A DNA stretch of 64,000 bases from Paracoccaceae bacterium (GCA_030148005.1 JASBUI010000025.1:62001-126000); one strand, 5' to 3'. Positions 19,763-27,932 are shown, counted from the first letter of the stretch. Numbers and translations: made by a program. Notes: a model not told the origin generated them from the letters alone.

Positions 19763-20206
19763 TCAGGTGCGCTGGGTTAGGTAGACGCCGAAACCCATGA
19801 CCGCGATTCCGGCGCTGCGCATCAGGGTCAGGGGCGCTTGGCGGGCACCGAAAAGCGCGAAGTGATCGATCAGCGCGGCCGAGGCCAGTTGACCCAGAAG
19901 GACAAAGAACACCGCGTTGCCGATCCCGAATTTTGGCGCGATCCATGTGACCGAGAGCACGTAGAAGGCGACGAATAAACCGCCTGTAAACAAATGCTTA
20001 GGCGCAAGTGGCGCGGCTTTGATCGCGCCCGGCCCGGTGATCAAAAGCGCAGCGACAGAGGCCAGAAGGGCGACGGTGAAAAGCACGGTCGCGGCGGCGG
20101 CGGGCGATCCGATGCGGGTGCCAAGCGCGGCGTTGAGGGCGGCAAGGATCGGGATGCCGACACCGGCGGCAAACATGATCAGGGCGTAGGTCAAATTGGT
20201 GGGCAT
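19763..20206 (-). CDS. DMT family (YdcZ/DUF606) transporter
   Basis: A 147-residue membrane protein with five hydrophobic helices, matching the DMT_YdcZ family of small half-size transporters. The Gly-rich LIMFAAGVGIPILAALNAALG near residues 9-29 is the family's conserved first helix and loop. AAGGAC precedes ATG 20206. It abuts the end of the Ldh gene convergently. About 80 bp upstream of its start is a palindromic operator-like repeat with no regulator gene beside it. Substrate unknown. Confidence 0.8.
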   Translation of the reverse strand: MPTNLTYALIMFAAGVGIPILAALNAALGTRIGSPAAAATVLFTVALLASVAALLITGPGAIKAAPLAPKHLFTGGLFVAFYVLSVTWIAPKFGIGNAVFFVLLGQLASAALIDHFALFGARQAPLTLMRSAGIAVMGFGVYLTQRT

Positions 20207-20286
20207 GGAAGCTGTCCTTAAAAATTTCTTAAGGGCAGCTTAGGGGGATGCGCGGGGGCGGTCGAGGGGGGCAATTTGTTGCGATA

Positions 20287-20318
20287 GGTACATTTTGTAC
20301 CGGTCAGAGGTACATTTT
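20287..20318. promoter_or_regulatory. Operator-like repeat upstream of the YdcZ transporter gene
   Basis: GGTACA-TTT-TGTACC is a perfect 6-bp-arm inverted repeat at 20287-20301. The same GGTACATTTT half-site recurs at 20309-20318, exactly 22 bp further on, about two DNA turns. Such spacing is typical of a dimeric repressor bound twice on one face. The site lies 80-110 bp upstream of the minus-strand transporter start. The repressor is not identified; a winged-helix HxlR/MarR-like protein is a guess. Confidence 0.55.
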
Positions 20319-20424
20319 CGGACGGCTTTGGCGCGGGCAGGGGATTTTGCGGTTTAGGGAATTATTAGTCGGGGTGCGCGGCGGTTTGTTCGGCGCCGGT
20401 CAGCGGCGCTTTGTTCACCCTGAA

Positions 20425-20445
20425 GCGGGATGCATTGCATCCCGC
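20425..20445. repeat. Perfect palindrome with 10-bp arms
   Basis: GCGGGATGCA and TGCATCCCGC flank a single central T. On RNA this would have too small a loop to form fully, so it may act as a DNA operator or cruciform. It sits alone in a gene-poor stretch. Confidence 0.6.
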
Positions 20446-20627
20446 ACGCGCCCGACCCGCCCCCAAGGGCGGGCGCGTTCCGCACCCACCCTCGGGCCGG
20501 GCGCGTTACTTCCTCATTCAGTAGCTTTGAGAATGGCGGGCCGCGCTCTTAGCGAAACTTCCGTTGCGGCCTCCCGCTTTCGCGGACCGAAACTTCGATC
20601 TCGGCGCGCTTGCACGACACCGCCTTC

Positions 20628-20724
20628 TGGTTCATCCGGGGGGTATCGAACCCAGGCCGCCACTCATAGGTGTTGAGCTTTCCTGCTCAGTCTAATTGGG
20701 GCAGCGCTCCAATCTTCCGGACCA
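20628..20724 (-). other. tRNA-like cloverleaf ending in CCA, probably a decayed or acquired tRNA
   Basis: Read on the minus strand, 97 nt fold into four arms. The acceptor is TGGTCCG with CGGATGA (one G-G mismatch), then discriminator A and encoded CCA. The second arm is ATTGG/CCAAT. The third is TGAGC/GCTCA with the six-base loop AGGAAA; a serine GGA anticodon would fit if one loop base has been lost. A CAC/GTG variable arm follows, then a T arm CTGGG-TTCGATA-CCCCC with two mismatches. The D-loop GG and the 7-base anticodon loop are missing, so function as an ordinary tRNA is doubtful. Flanking DNA is AT-rich. Confidence 0.4.
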
Positions 20725-20764
20725 ATCTACTAGAGTAAACCGGTAACAATTAACCATTATCCCA

Positions 20765-20941
20765 ATGTTCCTTCTCAAGCGCGCCAGTAAATCTCTAGCC
20801 TTACTGTTTCGAGCAAAGGTTTTTCAAAAGTTTGGTCAAGATGACCTCGCTTTCTATTCCCTTGTGGGAACAAAACGAGAATACGCGATTCGCCCTGGCA
20901 CTTCAAGTGGTGCTATGCAAGGCCCTTTCTACATCATCTAG
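20765..20941 (+). CDS. Possible 58-residue ORF in AT-rich DNA (unrecognised)
   Basis: An ATG-to-TAG frame encoding 58 residues: a basic, hydrophobic N-terminal half (MFLLKRASKSLALLFRAK) and a C-terminal half with YAIRPGTSSGAMQGPFYII. Codon choice (TTA, CTA, TCT, AAA, CAA) differs strongly from all neighbours, which favour G or C at third positions. No ribosome-binding site is clear. It could be a fragment of an acquired gene, or chance. The gene family is not recognised. It ends ten bases before the parE stop on the opposite strand. Confidence 0.25.
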   Translation: MFLLKRASKSLALLFRAKVFQKFGQDDLAFYSLVGTKREYAIRPGTSSGAMQGPFYII

Positions 20942-20950
20942 TGGATATCC

Positions 20951-22906
20951 TCAAACATCCAACTCCTCCACGAACCTCGCGTTTTCCTGAATATACTGGA
21001 ACCGCATTTCGGGCTTTTTGCCCATCAGGCGCTCTACCAGATCGCCGGTCTCTCCGGGAACCTCGTCGTCGATTGTCACGCGGATCAGTTTGCGGGTGGC
21101 AGGGTTCATCGTTGTGTCTTTTAGGTCTTTTGCGTCCATCTCTCCCAGACCCTTGAACCGGCTTACGTCGATCTTGCCCTTGCCGCCGAGGCCCTTTTCA
21201 AGGTGGCGGTTCTTTTCGGCCTCATCGATGCAATAGACGCGCTTGGCCCCTTGGGTCAGGCGGAAGAGCGGCGGGCAGGCCAGATAGAGGTGTCCCTTGT
21301 CAATGAGCGGGCGCATCTGGGTGAAGAAGAAGGTCATCAGCAGGCTGGCGATATGCGCGCCGTCGACATCGGCGTCGGTCATGATGATGACCTTGTCATA
21401 GCGCAGATCGTCGATGGAAAACTTGGTGCCAAGCCCGGTGCCAAGCGCTTGGGTCAGATCCGAAATTTCCGCGTTTGAGCCAAGTTTGGAACTGGCAGCC
21501 CCCAGAACGTTCAGGATCTTGCCGCGCAGGGGCAAAAGCGCCTGGGTCTTGCGGTCGCGCGCCATCTTGGCAGAGCCGCCAGCGCTGTCGCCCTCGACGA
21601 TGAAAAGCTCTGTCCCTTCGCGGGTGTTAGAGGCGCAGTCGGTCAGTTTGCCGGGAAGGCGCAGTTTCTTGGTGGCCGTCTTGCGCGCGGTTTCTTTTTC
21701 GGCGCGGCGGCGCAGGCGTTCTTCGGAGCGCAGGATCAGGTGGTCAAGGATCGCGCCGGCCGATTTGGTGTCTGCGGCAAGCCAGTTGTCGAAGTGGTCG
21801 CGTACGGCGCCTTCTACAAGGCGGGCGGCCTCTGTCGTGGCAAGGCGGTCCTTGGTCTGGCCGACGAACTCTGGCTCTCGGATAAAGCAGGAGACAAGCG
21901 CGCAGCCGCCGCCGACGACATCGTCGCGGTTGATCTGGGTTGCCTTGCGGTTCGATACCAGCTCGCCATAAGCGCGGATGCCGCGGACGATGGCGTTCCA
22001 AAAGCCCGCCTCATGCGTGCCGCCCTCGGGCGTGGGGACGGTGTTACAGTAGGACTGAATGAAGCCGTCGCGCGAGGGGGTCCAGTTGATGGCCCATTCG
22101 ACCTTGCCGGCGGTGCTGAACTTTTCCTGAAAGTCGACGGTTCCGGCAAAGGGTTTGTCGGCATAGGTCGAGGCGGCGCCGAGGGTTTCGTTTAGGTAGT
22201 CGGCAAGGCCGCCGGGGAAGTGAAAGGTAGCCTCTGTCGGGGTTTCGCCGTCGTTGATCTGGGATTTCCAGCGAATTTCGACGCCCGAGAAGAGGTAGGC
22301 CTTGGAGCGGATCGATTTGAAAAGCCGCGCCGGTTTGAAGCGGTGGTGGCCAAAGATCTGTTCGTCTGCGTGAAAGGTCGTTGTGGTGCCGCGCCGGTTG
22401 GGGGCGGCGCCGATGTTTTTCACCGGCCCCTGCGGGATGCCGCGGGAAAAGGACTGGCGGTAAAGCTGGCGCTCGCGCGCGACCTCGACCACCATGCTGT
22501 CGGACAGGGCGTTGACGACCGATGCGCCAACCCCGTGCAGACCGCCCGAGGTTTCATAGGCCTTGCCCGAGAATTTGCCGCCCGCGTGCAGGGTGCAAAG
22601 GATCACCTCAAGCGCGGATTTGCCTGGGAACTTGGGGTGGGGATCAATTGGGATGCCGCGGCCGTTGTCGCGGATGGTGATGGAGTAATCTGCGTGCAGT
22701 TCCACCTCTATCCGGTTGGCGTGGCCTGCGACGGCCTCATCCATGGAGTTGTCCAGAACTTCGGCCACAAGGTGGTGCAATGCACGCTCATCCGTGCCGC
22801 CGATGTACATGCCGGGGCGCTTGCGTACAGGTTCCAGCCCTTCGAGGACCTCGATTGAGGAAGCATCATAGTCAGAAGGGGCGGACCCGGTCAGAAGGTC
22901 GTTCAT
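20951..22906 (-). CDS. parE: DNA topoisomerase IV subunit B
   Basis: A 651-residue type IIA topoisomerase ATPase subunit that with ParC unlinks daughter chromosomes. The GHKL ATPase has EVLDNSMDEA near residue 49, DNGRGIPI near 81 and GGLHGVGASVVNAL near 121. The TOPRIM domain has EGDSAGGSA near 440 and DADVDGAHI near 520. Assignment to ParE rather than GyrB rests on the NDLLTGSAPSDYDASSIEVLEGLEPVRKRPGMY-type start and on length, which is below the roughly 800 of proteobacterial GyrB. No parC is adjacent. Confidence 0.93.
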   Translation of the reverse strand: MNDLLTGSAPSDYDASSIEVLEGLEPVRKRPGMYIGGTDERALHHLVAEVLDNSMDEAVAGHANRIEVELHADYSITIRDNGRGIPIDPHPKFPGKSALEVILCTLHAGGKFSGKAYETSGGLHGVGASVVNALSDSMVVEVARERQLYRQSFSRGIPQGPVKNIGAAPNRRGTTTTFHADEQIFGHHRFKPARLFKSIRSKAYLFSGVEIRWKSQINDGETPTEATFHFPGGLADYLNETLGAASTYADKPFAGTVDFQEKFSTAGKVEWAINWTPSRDGFIQSYCNTVPTPEGGTHEAGFWNAIVRGIRAYGELVSNRKATQINRDDVVGGGCALVSCFIREPEFVGQTKDRLATTEAARLVEGAVRDHFDNWLAADTKSAGAILDHLILRSEERLRRRAEKETARKTATKKLRLPGKLTDCASNTREGTELFIVEGDSAGGSAKMARDRKTQALLPLRGKILNVLGAASSKLGSNAEISDLTQALGTGLGTKFSIDDLRYDKVIIMTDADVDGAHIASLLMTFFFTQMRPLIDKGHLYLACPPLFRLTQGAKRVYCIDEAEKNRHLEKGLGGKGKIDVSRFKGLGEMDAKDLKDTTMNPATRKLIRVTIDDEVPGETGDLVERLMGKKPEMRFQYIQENARFVEELDV

Positions 22907-23065
22907 TTGCTGCTCATGTTGTTTTGTTGCCCGCTACTATGGCACATCGCGCGTGGGCGGAAAAGGCCGCGCGGGGCCTATTGCGGCGTGGGGCGCAGGT
23001 GGGGCGATTTCTTATTTTCGGCATTTTGTGCAAAGGTGAAGGCATTGGAACGGAAAGGATTAATG

Positions 23066-23377
23066 ATGCGATACTTCAGGGCTGTTCTTCTAGTTGGGCT
23101 GACGCTTGTCCTTGCGGCTTGTCTGCGCCAGTACACAGGTACACCGACGCAGGTCGGGATGTACGAGTTTCAGGGTGCAAAGTACCGGGTTGCGAAACGC
23201 AGCTATACTTTGAACGGAGAGACCGGTTCTGTCCTTGTGCTTTACCGCGATGACGGCACGGATCTAGCGAAGGTGACGCCGATCGCGGGTTGCGAGGGAA
23301 CGTCGACTTATGCCGAGTGCGAAAAGGCCTTTGGGGCGCAGCTTAACGAAATGATGAGCGGATCAAGCGGCTACTGA
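23066..23377 (+). CDS. Small lipoprotein of unknown function
   Basis: A 103-residue protein with a type II signal peptide and lipobox LAAC (Cys about residue 18). The mature part is short and mixed, with YEFQGAKYRVAKRSYTLNGE and a Cys pair near residues 73 and 82 that could form a disulfide. Two adjacent ATGs exist (23063 and 23066); the second is six bases from AGGA and is preferred. It diverges from parE. It should be processed by Lgt and Lsp and probably sorted by the Lol system. Role unknown. Confidence 0.75.
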   Translation: MRYFRAVLLVGLTLVLAACLRQYTGTPTQVGMYEFQGAKYRVAKRSYTLNGETGSVLVLYRDDGTDLAKVTPIAGCEGTSTYAECEKAFGAQLNEMMSGSSGY

Positions 23378-23387
23378 GCGCCGGGCG

Positions 23388-24014
23388 TTATTGCGCAAGT
23401 TTCGGCGCAAGGTACTGGTGCAGCTTCAGAAGGCCCTTGAAGGTTGAAAGGACCGATTGATCAGGGGCGGCGCCGGGGTCCAGATCGGCCCAGAGCGTCA
23501 GGGATTTGCGGCGCAGGTTTTCCGCCGCGCCGTGATCCTTGGGGAAGGGCGCGGGCACGCGTTTAAGTTCAGGCTCTGACACCCGATAGCCGGGCAGATC
23601 AAGCGCGCGGGCAAGGCCGGTGTCTTCTGCTGCGATCTTGCGCCAGCGGGCGGTCTGGGCGGGGGTGAACCCCATCCAGCCCCATCCGGCGGTGACATAG
23701 TCGGGGGCAAGGCCAAAGAACCATCCCGGGCCGGTCTTTTCGCTACTCCATGACAGGTGCAGATGCGCGTTATAGGGCGTCTTGTCGCGTGAGAAACGCA
23801 GATCGCGGTGGACGCGGAACAGTTTGGGCGTGACCGGCTGGCCCAGAAGGCGGCCCAGATCGGCGGCGATGTGATCGCCAAGCGCAAGGCCGGGCAGCTT
23901 GATACGCGTTTCATACTGGGACTTGTGATCGGCAAACCAGTCGCGGTCATTGTTGGCGGCAAGCTGGGCCAGAAAAACGCGGGCCTGCGGGATCAGGTCG
24001 AAAAACTGGGACAT
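23388..24014 (-). CDS. DUF2461 / TIGR02453 family protein
   Basis: A 208-residue protein matching the TIGR02453 pattern: FLAQLAANNDRDWFADHK near residue 14, a conserved RDLRFSRDKTPYNAH segment near 70, then W/G-rich WFFGLAPDYVTAGWGWMGF near 98. The family is widespread but has no established biochemical role; the conserved His, Asp and Trp residues suggest an enzyme. It converges on the small lipoprotein gene with 10 bp between stops. Confidence 0.82.
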   Translation of the reverse strand: MSQFFDLIPQARVFLAQLAANNDRDWFADHKSQYETRIKLPGLALGDHIAADLGRLLGQPVTPKLFRVHRDLRFSRDKTPYNAHLHLSWSSEKTGPGWFFGLAPDYVTAGWGWMGFTPAQTARWRKIAAEDTGLARALDLPGYRVSEPELKRVPAPFPKDHGAAENLRRKSLTLWADLDPGAAPDQSVLSTFKGLLKLHQYLAPKLAQ

Positions 24015-24086
24015 GGGAAAAGCCCTTTCAGCAGAAGTCTAACGCATGGGCTTGTCTCGTCGCAAGGGCACCGATACTGCTTGGCG

Positions 24087-25436
24087 ATGAGCGACAGAAT
24101 GACATATCGCGGCCATGCAGGGGCGCTTGCGAAGCTGGGTCTGCCGCTGATCGGAAGCCACCTTGCGCAGGTTGCCATGGGGATCACCGATGCGGTGATG
24201 CTGGGCCGGTACGGTGTGCCAGAGCTTGCGGCCGAAACGCTGGGATTTTCGATCTATTTCGTTCTTTTCATCGTGGGATCGGGGTTTGGCGTTGCGGTGA
24301 TGCCGATCATAGCGCTTGCGATCGGGCAGGGCGATGAACAGCAGGTCCGGCGCGTTACGCGGATGTCGCTTTGGGCCTCGGTGGGTTTCGCGCTTATCGT
24401 GATGCCGCTGATGATCTGGTCGCAGCCGGTTCTTCTGGCGATCGGGCAAGAGCCCGAGATCGCGGCCCTGGCGCAGGTCTATCTGCGCTATATGGCGATC
24501 TGCATCATTCCGGCGCTGTTCGTGGTGGTTTTCAGAAGCTATCTGTCGGCGCTTGAGCGCACGCAGGTGATCTTGTGGATCACGGTTCTTGCGGCGTTTC
24601 TGAACGCGGCGCTGAACTATGCGCTGATCTTTGGAAACTTCGGCGCGCCTGAAATGGGCATCGCAGGCGCAGGGGCGGCGACGGCGGTTGTGTCAGTGGC
24701 ATCGGCGCTGGTGATGGGGCTTTATATCTGGCGCCAGACGCCCGAGCATGAGGTGTTCCGGCGGATATGGCGCCCTGACGGCGAGGCTTTTGCGCGGGTC
24801 TTTTGGATGGGGGTTCCGATCGGGCTTACCAATTTCGCCGAAAGCGGGCTTTTCTCTGGCGCGGCGGTGATGATGGGCTGGATCGGCAAGGTGCCGCTGG
24901 CGGCGCATGGCATCGCGCTTCAGCTGACGGCGCTGGTTTTCGTGATGTACCTGGGCCTAAGCCAGGCGGTCACGGTGCGGGTCGGCAATGCCTATGGCCG
25001 CCGCGACCGCGATCATCTGGTGCGCGGGGCGCTGGCGGCGATGGGCGTCTCGGCGGTTCTTGCGGTGATCACGATCACGGTTTTCCTGTCGATGCCAGAA
25101 GTGCTTTTGGGTCTTTTCCTTGATCCCGGCGATCCAGAAAAACCGCTTATCATTCAGGTTGGCGTGGGCCTTATGTTCATGGCGGCGATTTTCAACGTGG
25201 CCGATGGCGGGCAGGTCATGGCGCTGGGCCTTTTGCGGGGGCTTCAGGATACGGAGGTGCCGATGATCATGGCCGTCCTAAGCTATTGGGGGGTTGGTCT
25301 GACGGGGGGCTATATCCTTGGGTTCTGGGCCGGTTTCGGGCCGGTCGGGATATGGGCAGGCCTTGCGCTGGGGCTGTTTCTGGCCTCGGGGCTGATGATG
25401 TGGCGCTTCTGGGTGGTGATGCTGGCGCGGCTTTAA
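24087..25436 (+). CDS. MATE family efflux transporter
   Basis: A 449-residue protein with about 12 membrane helices in two related halves, each beginning with the MATE-type LPLIGSHLAQVAMGITDAVMLG (about residues 17-38) and the matching VPIGLTNFAESGLFSGAAVMMG (about 242-263). MATE proteins export cationic drugs or metabolites using Na+ or H+. The closeness of the N-terminal motif to NorM-type members supports export of organic cations. The start is ATG 24087 with a divergent DUF2461 gene upstream. The stop overlaps the EamA gene end by 4 bp. Confidence 0.88.
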   Translation: MSDRMTYRGHAGALAKLGLPLIGSHLAQVAMGITDAVMLGRYGVPELAAETLGFSIYFVLFIVGSGFGVAVMPIIALAIGQGDEQQVRRVTRMSLWASVGFALIVMPLMIWSQPVLLAIGQEPEIAALAQVYLRYMAICIIPALFVVVFRSYLSALERTQVILWITVLAAFLNAALNYALIFGNFGAPEMGIAGAGAATAVVSVASALVMGLYIWRQTPEHEVFRRIWRPDGEAFARVFWMGVPIGLTNFAESGLFSGAAVMMGWIGKVPLAAHGIALQLTALVFVMYLGLSQAVTVRVGNAYGRRDRDHLVRGALAAMGVSAVLAVITITVFLSMPEVLLGLFLDPGDPEKPLIIQVGVGLMFMAAIFNVADGGQVMALGLLRGLQDTEVPMIMAVLSYWGVGLTGGYILGFWAGFGPVGIWAGLALGLFLASGLMMWRFWVVMLARL

Positions 25437-26302
25437 GGGCGCGCTGGGCGAGGGGCCGTGCGCGGCGGCCTTTGGCCAAGCCAGACGCTGGCCAGCACGA
25501 TGGCGACGCCAAGAAACTGGGCGGTGTTCAGCGACTGGCCCAGCACCAGCCAGCCAAGGATCACTGCGGTCAGCGGGCTGAGAAATCCCAGAACCGACAC
25601 GGCCGCAGGTTCGATCCGCGCAATCCCGCGAAACCAGAAGGCATAGGTAAAGGCCGAGCTGATCAGCCCCATGTAAAGCAGCCCGCCAATGTTGGCCCCG
25701 GTCAGGGGCGGCAGGGCCGGTTCAAAGATAAGCGCCGCGGGCAATAGCAAAAGCCCCCCGGCGGTCAGTTGCCAGGCGGTGAAGGTCAAAAGCGACACAG
25801 GCGGCTGCCAGCGGCGGGTCAGCACCGTCCCGCAGGCCATAGAGGCCGCGCCAGCCAGCCCTGCGATGATGCCAACAGGGTTTAGCGCGGCGCTGGCGTT
25901 CAGGATCAGAAGGGCAACGCCGCCCATACCGGCGATGGCGGCGATGACAGAGGGTGGTCTGATCGGGCGGCCCAGAAAGGCGCGGGCCAGAAAGACCACG
26001 ATCAGCGGCTGGATCGCGCCGACCGTTGCGGCCACCCCGCCGGGCAGGGCGTAGGCGGCAACGAACAGGAGCCACCAGAAGATCGTAAAGTTCAGCGCCC
26101 CCAGCAGAAGGATGCGCGCCCACCAGATGCCCTGTGGCAGGCGGCGCAGGAAGACAAGCAGCAAAAGACCCGCCGGCAGGGCGCGCAGCATCGCCACGGT
26201 CAGCGGATAGCCATCTGGCAGGAACTCGGTCGTTACCAGATAGGTGCTGCCCCAGATGGTCGGGGCAATGGCGGTAAGCGCTATGTCGGTGGTGCGGGAC
26301 AT
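25433..26302 (-). CDS. EamA/DMT family transporter
   Basis: A 289-residue ten-helix transporter made of two EamA repeats, the first beginning TAIAPTIWGSTYLVTTEFLPDG near residue 10 and the second after about residue 145. Such proteins export amino acids, nucleosides or other small metabolites; the substrate cannot be read from sequence. Its promoter is shared with a divergent MarR repressor gene and covered by two MarR-type operators, so it is the probable regulatory target and may be induced by the substrate or an aromatic effector. Confidence 0.88.
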   Translation of the reverse strand: MSRTTDIALTAIAPTIWGSTYLVTTEFLPDGYPLTVAMLRALPAGLLLLVFLRRLPQGIWWARILLLGALNFTIFWWLLFVAAYALPGGVAATVGAIQPLIVVFLARAFLGRPIRPPSVIAAIAGMGGVALLILNASAALNPVGIIAGLAGAASMACGTVLTRRWQPPVSLLTFTAWQLTAGGLLLLPAALIFEPALPPLTGANIGGLLYMGLISSAFTYAFWFRGIARIEPAAVSVLGFLSPLTAVILGWLVLGQSLNTAQFLGVAIVLASVWLGQRPPRTAPRPARP

Positions 26303-26317
26303 CTGGTTTCCGATATT

Positions 26318-26335
26318 TATCTCGATATCAAGATA
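26318..26335. promoter_or_regulatory. MarR operator 1
   Basis: TATCTCGAT followed by ATCAAGATA, an 18-bp inverted repeat with one mismatch. It lies 16 bp upstream of the EamA start and 26 bp centre-to-centre from operator 2. Confidence 0.7.
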
Positions 26336-26343
26336 ACCGGGTT

Positions 26344-26361
26344 TAGCTTGACGTCAAGATA
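26344..26361. promoter_or_regulatory. MarR operator 2
   Basis: TAGCTTGAC followed by GTCAAGATA, the same consensus (TATCTTGAY) as operator 1 with one mismatch; the core TTGACGTCAA is perfect. It lies 21 bp before the marR start, so autorepression is likely. Confidence 0.7.
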
Positions 26362-26382
26362 AATTTTTAGGATGGTCCGGCC

Positions 26383-26883
26383 ATGGATAATGTCGACCGG
26401 ATAATCGCCCAGTGGAACCGTGAGCGCCCCGATCTTGATGTGGCGCCGATGGCGCTGATCGGGCGGCTGAAGCGGCTGTCTCAGCATTTGTCGCGCGAGA
26501 TGGACAAGACCTTTGCCGCGCACGGGCTTAACATGGCCAGCTTTGATGTGCTGGCCACGCTGCGCCGCTCGGGCGCGCCTTATCAGCTATCGCCCAACGA
26601 TCTGATCGGGGCGATGATGGTGACCTCGGGGACGATGACGAACCGGATTGATCAGCTGGTCAAGGCGGGGCTGGTCAGCCGCGTCAGCAACCCCGCCGAT
26701 GGGCGCAGCGTGCTGATCGCGCTGACCGAGCGGGGGCTGGAACGGATAGAGGCGGCGGTGGGGGCGCATGTGGCCACGCAAGAGCGGCTTGTCGCGGGAC
26801 TAAGCGCAGACGAGCGCGGCGATCTTGACGCAGGGCTGCGCCGGTTTCTGGCGCAGTTTGAATCGGTTGAGGGACGCTCTTAA
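26383..26883 (+). CDS. MarR family transcriptional regulator
   Basis: A 166-residue winged-helix repressor: dimerisation helices at both ends (IGRLKRLSQHLSREMDKTFA near residue 26 and ERLVAGLSADERGDLDAGLRRFL near 130), recognition region LIGAMMVTSGTMTNRIDQLVKAGLV around 73-97 and the wing SRVSNPADGRSVLIALT. MarR proteins usually lose DNA binding on contact with phenolic or oxidising ligands. Two matching inverted repeats lie just upstream between it and the divergent EamA gene. The stop overlaps the desaturase stop by four bases. Confidence 0.9.
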   Translation: MDNVDRIIAQWNRERPDLDVAPMALIGRLKRLSQHLSREMDKTFAAHGLNMASFDVLATLRRSGAPYQLSPNDLIGAMMVTSGTMTNRIDQLVKAGLVSRVSNPADGRSVLIALTERGLERIEAAVGAHVATQERLVAGLSADERGDLDAGLRRFLAQFESVEGRS

Positions 26884-27932
26884 GGCGTCTTGGTGCCGGA
26901 TTTTGCCATTCTGCGCGCCTCGGAGAAGGACAAGAGGCGCCGGGTGTTTTCATCCCAGAGGTGCAGGCGCACGCAGGACAGGCTTTGGCGCAGTGTCATG
27001 CGCTGCGAGGTGGCAAGGATGTTGTGGTCGCGAAGCACCTGCGGCAGGCGGTAAAAGGGGATGCGGCTATAGAGGTGATGCACGTGGTGCACGCCGATAT
27101 TGGCGGTGAACCAGCGCAGGACCGGCGGCAGGTCGTAGTAAGAGCTTCCGTGCAGGGCGCTTTCGTGCAGTTGCCAGTCGTCGTCGTTATTCCAGTGAGT
27201 TTCCTCGAACTGGTGCTGGACGTAGAAGAGCCACATGCCGATGGTGGCGGCGATCAGGACGGTTGGCAGAAAGATCGTCAGCACCGGCATCAGCCCGCCG
27301 AAATAGATGATCAGCCCAAGCCCAAGGGCGATGGCAAGGTTTGTGCCCATGGCGCTGGTCCAGTATTTCGCGCCATCGCGCATCAGCCCGACGGGCAGGC
27401 GGTTCTGGATCACGAAGATATAGGCCGGCCCCATGCCGAAAAGGATGAAGGGGTTGCGGTACAGCCGATAGTTCAGGCGGCCCGTGATCTTCTTGGCGCG
27501 ATACTCCTCGACCGTCATGGTATAGATATCGCCGATACCGCGCTTGTCGAGGTTTCCGGCGCCCGAGTGGTGGATCGCGTGGGTGCGACGCCAGACGTCA
27601 TAGGGCGTCAGGGTAAGCACGCCGATGGCGCGCCCGACCCAGTCGCTTAGGTGGCGGTTCTTGAAGTATGATCCGTGGCCACAGTCATGCTGGATCACGA
27701 AAAGCCGCAGCAGAAAGCCCGCGTTGAGGATCGAGATGGCAAGCGCCAGCCAAGGGCTTATCGAGATGGCCCACCATGCCACGGCCCAAAGGCCGACGAA
27801 GGGCACAAAGCTGACGCCAAGCTCATAGAAGCTTCGGACGTGGCTGGGTTCACGATAGGCGGAAAGAATGCGCACCCAATCCTGGGGCCGGGTGCTGGCA
27901 GTGGTCGGCTGGTGCCGGAAGGCATCATTCAT
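26880..27932 (-). CDS. Membrane fatty acid desaturase
   Basis: A 350-residue di-iron membrane enzyme introducing double bonds into acyl chains. All three histidine boxes are present: HDCGH at residues 82-86, HAIHH at 118-122 and HHVHH at 282-286. Hydrophobic helices lie near 38-80 and 190-235. The form resembles bacterial acyl-lipid delta-12/omega-3 type desaturases rather than the acyl-CoA type. Regiospecificity cannot be inferred. It follows convergently on marR, and 180 bp with no gene precede it. Confidence 0.88.
   Translation of the reverse strand: MNDAFRHQPTTASTRPQDWVRILSAYREPSHVRSFYELGVSFVPFVGLWAVAWWAISISPWLALAISILNAGFLLRLFVIQHDCGHGSYFKNRHLSDWVGRAIGVLTLTPYDVWRRTHAIHHSGAGNLDKRGIGDIYTMTVEEYRAKKITGRLNYRLYRNPFILFGMGPAYIFVIQNRLPVGLMRDGAKYWTSAMGTNLAIALGLGLIIYFGGLMPVLTIFLPTVLIAATIGMWLFYVQHQFEETHWNNDDDWQLHESALHGSSYYDLPPVLRWFTANIGVHHVHHLYSRIPFYRLPQVLRDHNILATSQRMTLRQSLSCVRLHLWDENTRRLLSFSEARRMAKSGTKTP

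Larger units (their letters stand above)
20207..20764. other. Gene-poor intergenic region with operator-like repeat, hairpins and tRNA-like element
   Basis: About 560 bp between the YdcZ transporter and the small AT-rich ORF. No convincing protein gene is seen on either strand. It contains, in order, a GGTACA/TGTACC operator-like site (20287-20318), a 10-bp-arm palindrome (20425-20445), a CCCGCCC/GGGCGGG hairpin (about 20455-20472), a direct repeat CGAAACTTC (20553-20561 and 20588-20596) and the tRNA-like cloverleaf at 20628-20724. The last part and the following 200 bp are clearly richer in A and T than the rest of the window. Confidence 0.6.

Noticed and set aside
20540-20740. Permuted two-piece tmRNA as an explanation for the tRNA-like end
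   Set aside because: No tag-peptide reading frame, no GACGGG-type 5' tmRNA signature and no second piece are visible nearby.
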